This document shows positions 14,550 through 25,700 of a DNA stretch of 64,000 nucleotides, in pieces (within the stretch, counting starts at the first letter, position 1; each line of letters begins with the position of its first letter). The translations under genes were made by a program, and so were the position numbers. The DNA comes from a virus, in IMG/VR virus record IMGVR_UViG_3300032931_001151, positions 62,001-126,000 of that record; one strand, written 5' to 3'. The notes under the pieces are model-generated. The model had not been told where the DNA came from, made no database searches, and saw only the letters and a list, made by a program, of their open reading frames with translations.

Positions 14550-15110
14550 TTAACAACAAGAAGTTGGATCCGCTACAATGGTAATAGTTCCTTGATCTTG
14601 CATAATAGAAATACAAGATGATTGTCCAACTACTTCCTTAAATTTCCATACTACATTGGAATTTCCCGGAGTTCCTATAGACCCATAATAAAATCCATTT
14701 ATACTACACACATTTTGAACATCGTATGTAAAAGTAGATAACCCTAGATTACATCCGTTATCCTCGATAGTTATAGACGGGTCACTATTAAGATTTCGCA
14801 AGACTAATCCTGTGTTGTCACCAGACTTCAATAAAGAAGTGGATTTATATTGTGGGCATTGTTGAGGTTCAACTTTACGAGTCTCTATGTATACATATGG
14901 GTCTGTTGTAGTTGGCCTAGTTACCTTAACATTCCGAGTACCAACAACACTTGCAAATAAATAAGTAGTTTTACATGCTGATACTTGATGTGGGTAGTAA
15001 TCAGTAGTATTAATGTTATTCGCTTTTGCCGAAATACCTAAAAAAACATTAACTCCCTTGGAGGATTCATTTTTTACGGTATAGGTAGTGAACGGAATGG
15101 AATTGGCCAT
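14550..15110 (-). CDS. virion/tail-fibre accessory protein, 186 aa
   Basis: 186 residues, beta-rich, opening MANSIPFTTYTVKNESSKGV. It carries the YYGSIGTPGNSNVVW motif shared with the 240-aa neighbour and ends in a Cys-Cys pair (VADPTSCC). Ribosome sites and spacing fit the same late operon. Likely an adhesin-associated protein; function inferred only from position and sequence style. Confidence 0.55.
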   Translation of the reverse strand: MANSIPFTTYTVKNESSKGVNVFLGISAKANNINTTDYYPHQVSACKTTYLFASVVGTRNVKVTRPTTTDPYVYIETRKVEPQQCPQYKSTSLLKSGDNTGLVLRNLNSDPSITIEDNGCNLGLSTFTYDVQNVCSINGFYYGSIGTPGNSNVVWKFKEVVGQSSCISIMQDQGTITIVADPTSCC

Positions 15111-15113
15111 AAA

Positions 15114-15521
15114 TTATACAACTCTCTTAATAACAACATATACGTTATCGGGAGAAAAAACTTTCATATATATGTAATTTTGGAAAGTTTGTATGGTATC
15201 AACCGTTATTTTGATGTAATTAGAGTCATATACTTCAACAATTACGCCCATTTGTAATGCTAAACTTAAATTAAAATTAGTAGGAATAGATACCGCATAT
15301 AACGCCTCTGTTGGTAGATACGTATAATTGGAAGTTTCAATTCCAACTACTATAGCGGGATCTAATACTAATTGACCCCCCGATATTACACCCATTAATT
15401 CTTTTAATTTAACACCAGGAACGAAATTGTCTCTAAATACCATATCACCGTCAAATGATTTGGTTATTATGACATTTGGATCATCTATTATAATACTAGT
15501 TGTTTTTTGTGGAGTAATCAT
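15114..15521 (-). CDS. virion-associated protein, 135 aa
   Basis: 135 residues. The opening (VIITKSFDGDMVFRDNFVPG followed by VKLKELMG) resembles the opening of the 411-aa neighbour (LSMDTSGNLLFKDDYVTNIL, then GITLKELY), so both begin with the same short beta module; the FKD/FRD...G..LKEL pattern is common at the start of phage fibre proteins. The rest is beta strand. Function unknown, probably part of the tail tip. Confidence 0.55.
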   Translation of the reverse strand: MITPQKTTSIIIDDPNVIITKSFDGDMVFRDNFVPGVKLKELMGVISGGQLVLDPAIVVGIETSNYTYLPTEALYAVSIPTNFNLSLALQMGVIVEVYDSNYIKITVDTIQTFQNYIYMKVFSPDNVYVVIKRVV

Positions 15522-15525
15522 TTTA

Positions 15526-16761
15526 TTATCCTATTGTAGTAGCATTTAAATTAGTTATGGTCCAATCTATAGACCCAGTAAATGGAAGCTCTGATACTAT
15601 TGTAAATCCAACATTTGTTTTTGATGTCCACCAACAATTTATATTTTGATCACAACTTAAAGAAATTGCATAGTTACTTGATGTTAACGGATTTTCAAAA
15701 GTTACTTGAGCAGTCTTTTGTGCCTTAAATTGAATAGTTGCGTTTCTTTTGCCATATGTTGCTTGAGGACTTGAATCAAAAATCATAGCCTCCATAGTAG
15801 ATTGGGCCACATATTCCCCATCAACTTCCATTCCAAATATACGGCTCCAATGATCTGTTTGATATCCACTCACATGAAATTGAACTTTTATAACTCTTGA
15901 TCCCGTATCATATTGTCTTTTAACTACTTGTGACGATTCTACTGTATTACAAGAGGCATCCCCGGTAGTACAAGATATATCAACGCATCCACAAGACTCA
16001 CGCAATGTGCAATTTGCTGGTGTTTCTAACTTGCCTTGCCAAGATAATGTTACTGGATATGACACTTCACATGGATTACATTGTACAATCGCTACCCTTG
16101 ATAGTTCTATATTATTAGTATCATCCCAAAGTCTAAATACAATTGGCTCTGAGGAATTATAAGCAACAAATGCTAATTTAGCAATTATTTGTGAAATCTT
16201 ATATTCGTCTATTATAGGAGGAAGAACCATAGCCAATCCTGGAACGTCATACCATATCCATTCACCATTCAATTGATTAACGAATAAATCTCCAAAAATT
16301 ATTTCATCCGAATTACATCTTGAATACACATTAGATTGTATTTTATTAAAGAAAAATCTATCAATGCTCCATAGTCTTAAATTATCGCTCGTTGACTCGG
16401 GTTTTCTTGGTATGTTGGCACATGGACTATGATTGGTTTGAACATTGCCCATCCACCATAACGCACCCGTTAATAGGTTATTTTTCCAACTACTACTAGA
16501 ATCAACTATCTCACTCAACGTATACGGTCTACTTAACGTGCTATCATTAAATATTAACTCACCATTACTATTTGAATAAACCCCTTTTGTTCTAGTGTAT
16601 AGTTCTTTTAGAGTTATACCATTAGGTTTATCTAAAATATTGGTAACATAATCATCTTTGAATAGCAAATTACCACTAGTATCCATTGATAATGTTAACG
16701 CAGCAACATTATCCGATCTTGAGGATAAATTTACTCCGTATGTTCTATATGGTACATCCAT
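15526..16761 (-). CDS. tail-fibre-like adhesion protein, 411 aa
   Basis: 411 residues. An N-terminal G.L.FKDDYV...G.TLKELY module (residues about 25-56) precedes a beta-rich body with a Cys-rich stretch (CTLRESCGCVDISCTTGDAS). At residues about 338-405 is a copy of the domain that recurs in other virion proteins here: NYAISLSCDQNINCWWTSKT, then GFTI and FTGSIDWTI. This type of C-terminal beta domain has an H-type-lectin-like look, which would suit receptor or glycan binding. Ribosome site AAAGGAAT. Confidence 0.6.
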   Translation of the reverse strand: MDVPYRTYGVNLSSRSDNVAALTLSMDTSGNLLFKDDYVTNILDKPNGITLKELYTRTKGVYSNSNGELIFNDSTLSRPYTLSEIVDSSSSWKNNLLTGALWWMGNVQTNHSPCANIPRKPESTSDNLRLWSIDRFFFNKIQSNVYSRCNSDEIIFGDLFVNQLNGEWIWYDVPGLAMVLPPIIDEYKISQIIAKLAFVAYNSSEPIVFRLWDDTNNIELSRVAIVQCNPCEVSYPVTLSWQGKLETPANCTLRESCGCVDISCTTGDASCNTVESSQVVKRQYDTGSRVIKVQFHVSGYQTDHWSRIFGMEVDGEYVAQSTMEAMIFDSSPQATYGKRNATIQFKAQKTAQVTFENPLTSSNYAISLSCDQNINCWWTSKTNVGFTIVSELPFTGSIDWTITNLNATTIG

Positions 16762-16772
16762 TTTTATTCCTT

Positions 16773-19700
16773 TTATAACTCGTAGAATTCGTCGTATGTT
16801 TGTTGTTCATCTAAATTGTCAATCTTATCACTTGGTATAGCATCTTCAAGATATATTGACCAATCTACATAACCAGAGAATTTCGCTTCCGCATTAATTG
16901 TAAATCCAGATGACGATTTATTTGACCACCAAACCTTTACGTTATCACTACACACCAAAGATATACTATATTTATCTTTATTTGGTAAGTAATCTGGTAT
17001 TGCATTTGTAAATTTCACCGCATAAGTAGTTATATTATTTTCAAACTTAGCACTACCTTGGCGCTCTACCGTGGTATTACTACCAACATCAAATATAGTA
17101 ACCCCAAGAGAACTTGTGGCACCCGCATTTTCACCACTTGAGAAGAATGGACTTAATGTTCTATACTTATAGTTATTATTAGAAGTATCCTCGGGTTGTA
17201 TTACTTTAGTATTCCATTTAAAAGTAACTCCAAATGTACTACTTTCCCACCAAGATTTACTCTTATGTAATTCACCATCGCCTGCTATAGCGTATCCACC
17301 TACTATAACCGAAGACTCAGTATTTCCTATAGCCGATTGGCCTATAAACCACTGATTTATTCTTTGGCAAGTAAATTCGGTATTTCCATCGAATAGATTT
17401 AATGCGGGAGCATCGCCACCCAAACCGACCCCATCTTGATACCTTCTCCATTGAGTAGGAACTATATCATTACTATTGATGCAATGTAATCCGATATACG
17501 TATTTGAATCCATATTACTATCAAGATTGTATTTGAAGAAATGCTTTTGCTCGGGATAACAAATGGAATCCTGTAAGCTTCTATATTCTTGAATAAAGCT
17601 CGTTGCCCATTCTACATATCCTTGATTGGTGTTTTGAAGTAATTGGATATTAAATGCAGAACATGGGTTAGTAGAGACATTACATGAATAACCATTAATT
17701 TGTTGTATTATAGGTCCACCAGAAACACTATTTAAGAATACGTTATTAACACTTGCTATCATATGATCCGAACAATCTATTCCATTTGACGAGTTTTCAT
17801 TTTCACTGTCTAGAATAGATTGTATTGCTTTTGCATTTCTATAATCGTCAAGGCAATAAATAAACTCATCGTAATTCACATAGACGGGTACATGAGAAGT
17901 TGAACCAGACAAATCATATGATGAGGTGGAAATAGAAGCAAAGTCATCAATAGCAACGGAAGCCGTCATTGATGCTAGTACAACGTGATCTCTATACTCA
18001 TTTACATGTAATCTTTGTCTTCTATAATTAGCCCAGACCTTTCCTTCCTCTAATGAGGTCCATAGAGTTACACCCCATCTTGGCTCTTTTCCAGTCGTTA
18101 GCCAAATATTAAACCCTTGTTCGCTATAAGGACCGGCGAAAGGGGATTCCATATATGGAGCAACCCATTCTTCGTGATTATGTTGCATCCATGGGGAGGC
18201 TGACGGACAATCGGTTACAAACGTTGAGTCACAAATGGAGCACGATATGCAATTTATATCAAATTGTGATACTAAATCAAGACCTTGAATAACATTTACA
18301 TTAGGACTAATTGATAGTGGTTCTAGTGGTAATGTGTATGCACCACTTATTTGAGTATTAAGAGAACTATCTATATATGTAGGTGAAGAATAATTAATTT
18401 TGTCTTTAGCCGACGAATTTATATTAACATTTGGAACGTTTTCTTGAATAATTTTTATATATAAATCGTAATATCTTTGCCCTTCTACCATATTAAGAGC
18501 CTCTTGTATTCCTTCACGGAAGCGAGTTCCTCTAATATCTTCAGTTAACAAATTATAATATTGAGATAGGCAAACTATACCATTTAAATTTGCTCCATCA
18601 ACTTCTTTCCAATTTGTTCTTGCTAGTGTGGTATTAAAGAATTCCGATTTCTTATCAGCACTAACTTTGATTATAGTATATAAATTCTTAAACTTATTTT
18701 GAGTGAAAGATACAAATTGCGAATCTATATATGGGTTTGTATTATTGATGTCCCCGATGGCTATCCAATAGTTTCCTTGACTATCAATCGCATCGGTATA
18801 ACCATTAGGTCCTAGTAATCCATCAAATCCCAATATATTCCAAGGCCATGCTTTATTTACTATAGCATCGTCGGGAGTTGTATCTAATGCCGAATTACTA
18901 AATTGCGAGTATTGACATGGGTTTCTTTGACCGCCATATAACAAACTTCCGCACATTGCAGTAGATTTGCCAAGTCCAAGACCACCTATTCCAAATGATT
19001 GTGGACCAGTTACATATGCACTTGAAACTATACCACCATCAACTTCCCCATTTGAATATCTATACGATCTAACTATTTCTGATCCCATGGAGTTATAATT
19101 CTGGTTGCACTCTGTCCATCCCAATATTGTGTAAGGAGCAACATATCCAGAAGGACTTGGTTGACCAAATGAGAAGAATCCTATAGAAGATAGAGGAATT
19201 GAAGATGCATTGACTAATCCGGAACTAATACACGGAATATTACCATTTATTATTTTAGAGGTGGAAACTAACAATTGACATACATTACTACTATATTGAT
19301 ATGAAGCGGAAGCGATATCAAATGATAAGCATTGCCCATTTACTCCTGGGTAATAACAACAAGCCGATGGGGCGGATGATACACTATGGCATATTGGAGT
19401 TAATGGCGGGAATCCGTCTATTATGCAATATCCACTACCAATTAAACTACTATTGGTAGTTGACATTCCGCTAATCGAACCTTGTAGTATTGAACTAATA
19501 GCAAAAGGCGAACTTTGTATAAAGAAGTTATCATTATTAAATGATAATCCAGTATTACCTATTGGAGCACTATAAATCCAAGTATCTTCATCAGATTCTA
19601 TAGTACAGAAATATCCTTTTCCATCTTGGATGTTATTTTTGTAATAACCTCCACTTAACATTTCACATATAGTTCCACGATTATAAGGATATAAATCAAT

Positions 19701-22700
19701 TGAACAACCCGAAGTTCCTTCTAATGAAGTTCTTCTCCAATTAATTGCATGAATACTATTTAACTCTTCGTTTTCCACCCACGTTTGAGTTGGGCCACTC
19801 AAAGGTTTATTATTGTAATTTAATAAATCAATCTTTCTTGGTTTTAATGCTGTACCGAATATATTATAATCAAATCCTTCTTTAGATCCAACAATTTCAG
19901 GACCCGCAACTTCATCATAAGTAATCTTATAATTTACAACTATATTTCCGTGCTTATCCTGACATGTTATTCTATAAGTCTCTCTATCATAAGTAGTTGG
20001 ATATAGAGAATTTATAGTTGATGGTGAAAGTTTTCTATGTAATGGGTCGGTGTTAGATGTTTGATCAAAGCAGAAAGTTGGGGTGATTTGGTCAATAGAA
20101 ATTACTTCTGCCGTCCAAATATTACCATTGACATCCCAATACCAAGTGGACGCTCCCAACGTTGGCTTATTAGATGCTTTTCCTGCTAATAAGTCGCACC
20201 AAGGCCACAAAGAAGCTCTATCACGAATTGAACTACTATTAGAAGATGGAATTATACTAAATTGTGATTGATGTGTTGTACCTCTTGGTAAGAAATATGG
20301 ACCGCCACTAGTTGGCCCATTAAAACTATCGTAAGTCATAGGATAGTAATGTGAAGAATATTTTTCTGGCAATGTATTATCAACCGATGTATTTAACCAT
20401 TCTCCGAGAGAAGAGAAATTACAAGAGGCGGAAGTTGTATTTGTTCCACTATTATAATAATTAGCAACTCTTGACGCCGAAGATATGTCAGCTTGAACTT
20501 TTGACATAGTAATGATAGCGTTAAGTATTGAAGATCCGTCTATTGAGCCATCCCATGATGTACTAAATTCTGGATATTCTATTTCTCCAACCGATAGCGA
20601 GCCATATTGGAAAATATTAGATTCGCTTAAAGGTATAAAATTCCCCGACCCATCATTATTTGTAATATACGGGGAAGAATCGTTGAAATTTAAAGTATCA
20701 AGAATGACATCGGTATGTGGGAACTTCCATCTCTCAACAAATGTATTTCTCTTGCTTCCATAGAAGAATTGATCTAATCCTACACCATCTCTTGAAATAT
20801 AGAACGAATAAGTGAATTTAGATGGTTTTATATAATCTTCTGGTAAACCAAAACTTAAAATATCGTAGAAATCTCTTAAGTTATTTAATCTATTAATATC
20901 ATTCGTTTGGGGTAAAGAGAAATTCCAATATGATGTTATGTCTTTAATTCCATATGAGCAAGTATTTGAGCCGCAGCCAGATATAGCAAACTCATTGGAA
21001 TAATATCCAGTTTCTCTTTGTAGATATGTCGCATCTTTTGCATGGACCCAATAGAATCCAGTACCGGATCCTGGAATTGTTATGACGTGACAACCCGAAG
21101 TCCACCAAGTTAAGCAACTATTTTCACACGATTCGCTATATGTTAATACTTGGAATCCTGAAGGTTTAGCACAACCATATAAGGCGTCTATTCTATCATC
21201 GAACCATCCAGTATGATAGAATACTCTCACGTCACCGGATGCACCAGATACGTTTGAAGTAAAACAATCACATTCATTTATATATAATCCACAAGGATTT
21301 AAATAAACACAACCACTTGTGCTAACACACCCATATTGAATTCCATCAGCACTAATGCAAATAGAAGTAGGAATAGATATTTCCTTATTGGATAATATGT
21401 TTCCCATATATCCCGAAGACCCAGTAATATTAGTGGTAGTGCAAATTATATCCGTTGGAATTGGTTGGAAACGAATAGCCAATCCGGGATGAATTATTCC
21501 AGTTTGATTATATGAAACTTCAACACCTTTAGTTCCATTACTATTTTGAATTCCGACTGTTGCATCACTAGGATCGTCAACTCTTTGATATAACAATGTA
21601 ATAGTTCCATCTCTATGAAGTTGAATTTGTGCGGTTAATAATAATGATCCGGTATTATCTCGATATAAAGTAGCCTTATTATATTGTATTACTATAGTAT
21701 CAGAGTCAATTTGTTTATAATATACCGCCGATGAACCCAATTGAAAGTTAAGATCGTCCCATAGTAAAGCAATAATATTTAGAACAACTGACGGCGATGG
21801 CAAATGGGTAGCACTAGGACTAGTACTTGTAGAACTATCCGTAAAACTAATAAATCCATTAGAACAAATATAAGCCGAATTAAAAACATTTCCATAGAAT
21901 GGAAAGTTTATTCCCAATGGTATTGATGTTGTAGAATCGTCGGCACCGGTTGATATAATCTTCGATCCGGTTCCACTAATATCTATCCATTCATAAGTTG
22001 GACCGTTTAATTGGTCACTAGTCATTACGTTGTATGGACTTTCAAATAGATAGTCGCAATTACCATTACAACAAGAAGAAACCGGTATTGATGGTATAAA
22101 CCAAACTTGATTGAAATAATCAATTGGAGTAAAGCATTTACTATTATACCCAACTAGATCGGCAGTAGGATTAACCGTATATGTAGGATATGCTGAACTA
22201 ATAGAGTTAGTTGAAAAGAAATTTGAATTATAATCTATTTGAATTGGCATAGATAAGCCAGATTCCATAGGCGAACCGGTTATAAACGATACGCCGGATA
22301 GAGGTGCTACATTTGATTGTATAGTTTCGTAAACATAGTCGAAATAAGTAGCCCAATTTGACGAAGGAGCAATTGTTAATGCCGTGTTTATGTCCGTAAC
22401 AATGCCCGTAACATTTATTTGATCAATACTAGTACCATTATCAATATATCCAACATAATGTTGAGTTGACGTAGTAGCGGGGCAAAGGATAACTCTTCTA
22501 AAATTATTTTTAGTATCCCAAGCATATAGATACGAATAAGAATTTCCATTTGCTAATTCTACATTTGATGACGGACCATTAATTAAATCGCAAAGACTAA
22601 TATATCCAAGTTTATATAAAGTTTCACGATCTGAAGCAACATTAGCATCAAGACAACCTATTTGTTTTCCAGATGGAGATAGTCTATTCGCTTTTGGTCT

Positions 22701-25700
22701 AAAATCTCCCATTGTCCATCTATAATTTCTTGATGTATTAGTTACACTAGCAAATCCTTGAGATTGCTCTTGCGTCGAATCCTGAAGTGTCAAGCAATCT
22801 TGAGCATCATACCAACAGATAGCAGAATGCAATCCAATATTTGTTTTAAATGATTGGTCTATCCAACTCTCATATGTTTGCCAAGTTCCGCTAATATGCT
22901 TAACATTGCAAGAATCATAATAATATTGGGGATTATCGTGTATATTTGTTGGGTGGAATAATTCTTCACCAGCGGTTGGTCTACTCCATAGCCACATTCC
23001 ACCATCGGTTGGATGGCCCGAATACTTATATTGACCAACAACATTAATATAGTTTTCTTTATTTGCAAAATATCCACTAATAGGGAATGCTGCTATTCCG
23101 TCTATAGAGTCATTTGGATTTGCCACATAATCTGGCTTATACGATTCAACAAATTGATTTGAATTTGGAGTTATATAATTTTGAGTAAAATATCCGACTT
23201 GATCTGTAAAATCTAGAGCAGACTCTCTTTCAGCATAAGGCAAGGTGGCATTTGAATTATTTAATTGTTCGTATTGTATTGCAGAACTTGTCCAACTTTC
23301 GCCGCCCGTAAAATATGTTATATTTAATAAATCGGGATATACGGAATTACTATTAGCATATGCTATTTGTGTTATATGTCCACTAGTTGCATTTACATAA
23401 GTAGACCAATCAACACCACTTAAATCCGGAATATTTCCACTATTTAAGTATTGAGTTGTATATAATATACCGCTAGTATTAGAATCTCTTAAATCTCCAA
23501 CTTTATAATATGTATTCTTAAAATAATCTTGATATAAAGTACTAAAAGAGGCGTATCTTTTCTCTCTATCTAATCCCGTTGTGCCTTTTTTATGCCAAGT
23601 TCCGCCAAATGATCCTATCATCTTCTCCCATTGTTCACAACCGGGATATGATACGGAAATATCTCCTGTTTCAACCGAACTATGGAGTCCACCGTAAATT
23701 ATTTGATGATTTACGTCACCGACGCCAGTATGAAAAGCAACACATTCTGGCATATTGTCTCTTCTAATCCAAGCCACGCCATTGTATTCATAAACTAAAT
23801 TTACTATAGAATTATTAAATTCGCTATATCTACTATCATCAAAGTACGAATAAAGTATATTATTTGTGGCATTTATAGAATTGGCCGGATTTAATGACAC
23901 CCCGGTCTTTCCGCCTGTAGCAACTCCAGAATTTTCATCTCCAAGATATAAAGTTCCCATAGTTTTTACGGGATAATTTCTTGTTGAATCCAAGAACCAA
24001 CCAACATTTGAATTAACCGAACTTTCAAGACTAATACCATTATTAGTTGGATTAGTAGATGATACTCCGTAAAAATTGACATTTGTTTGCTGCATATATT
24101 CAAATATATTAGTCAATTCAGAGTCTAGTATTCTATCTAATCCAAATGGATTAATGTCGCTTCCAGGAGTCCCTAATCCTGTAGTAGATGAATTTCCGCC
24201 GGCACCAATCCATCCATTAAATACCATTCCAATATTTGAGATAGCAACCGTAGTTATGGGTTTATCAGAAGAATTACTTGTGATGCCATTCATAGCATCT
24301 TTTATTTTTAATTGAGTTATAGCATCTATATGTAATAGTGTATTAGGGAATAAAGATGGATTTGAGTCTGCGGTGAATAGAACCGAAGGTAAAATTGGTG
24401 GAGTGTTACAAGTACCAGCAATATCACTTGTACCATTGAAGCTACCAGATGATGTTACAGTTGTAGTTTTTAAATATCCGGCAGGAGATACACGAGAATA
24501 GTTAGCATTATTTAAATGTGACCATATTCCATTTGACGTGATCCAAACTTGAGAAGTGGGGTAAAGAGTTTTAACTACTCCGTTATTCAAGAATTCGGCG
24601 TCATATACGCCAAATCCAATTATTTTTTCTTGATTAATTGTGCCGCCGCCGGCCAATCCCATCGCTTTAGGAGTTGGAATTGTAGTATTATTTTTCACAT
24701 ACCAATTATTTCCGTTCCACTCTTCTTCATAATATAAAGTAAACGCATTAGTTGTATTATAGTTATATCCACCGGGAGTTGCAATTTCATAGTATACGGT
24801 GCTATCTCCAATCAAATTCCAAGATTTTACGTTTAGAAAATTGTTTGGTATGTTAGTGGACGAGTTTCCGTTTAACGTGGAATTAAAAAATCCTCCACAA
24901 ACATACGCTTGCGAAGAGTCGCCGCCCGCATAATGGAACGCTCTTGGAACATTTAAATGTCCTATATTATATTCCTCTTCGCCCCATTCAGATATTAAAT
25001 CGCTAAATATATTTTTATAATCGGGAATATTTTGTATTCCAGTTGTCCATTGGATAGGATCTATAGTATTTACGAAATCTGATCCAGTAACATTAACTAT
25101 CAACGGATTAAGACGAATTTGTGGCATTATTTCGTGTACAATTCCTTGAACACTCTCATTAGCAACGCAATTGTCAACTTTTACAATTGTATTTGCACAC
25201 TTGTCTTGAATTATTTTCTCGCAGGGACTACAAGTTGCGGAAGCTGCATTACTTTCACTTGATGTGCCATATTGCATATTACCAGTATATGTTAAATCAA
25301 TTTGATTACCAACACATGATGCATTTCCATTTATAGCATTTTGATAATCAAATATTTGACCGGTGGTAGTATCCTTTACACGAACGCCGAAATCAACTAA
25401 CTTATTTTGAGAATTTAATTCGACTATACTACTTGAGTAATTCAAAATTAATTTTAATAGAATTCTCTTAGCATCTACTATTTTTCTTGTTCTAATAGAG
25501 AGAGAACTAGTCTCATCCACTACACCGAGGTCATTAGTAGATAATTGGTCTATATTAATCCATCCACCATTAATATAATCGGGAGAAACCAAAAATCCAT
25601 TATATGCGGGATATTGTTCGGGACATTGTGAATGTAATAAATCTATTTTATTTTTACGAACAATCTCATCATTTAGCATTTTGTCAAATGATACATATCC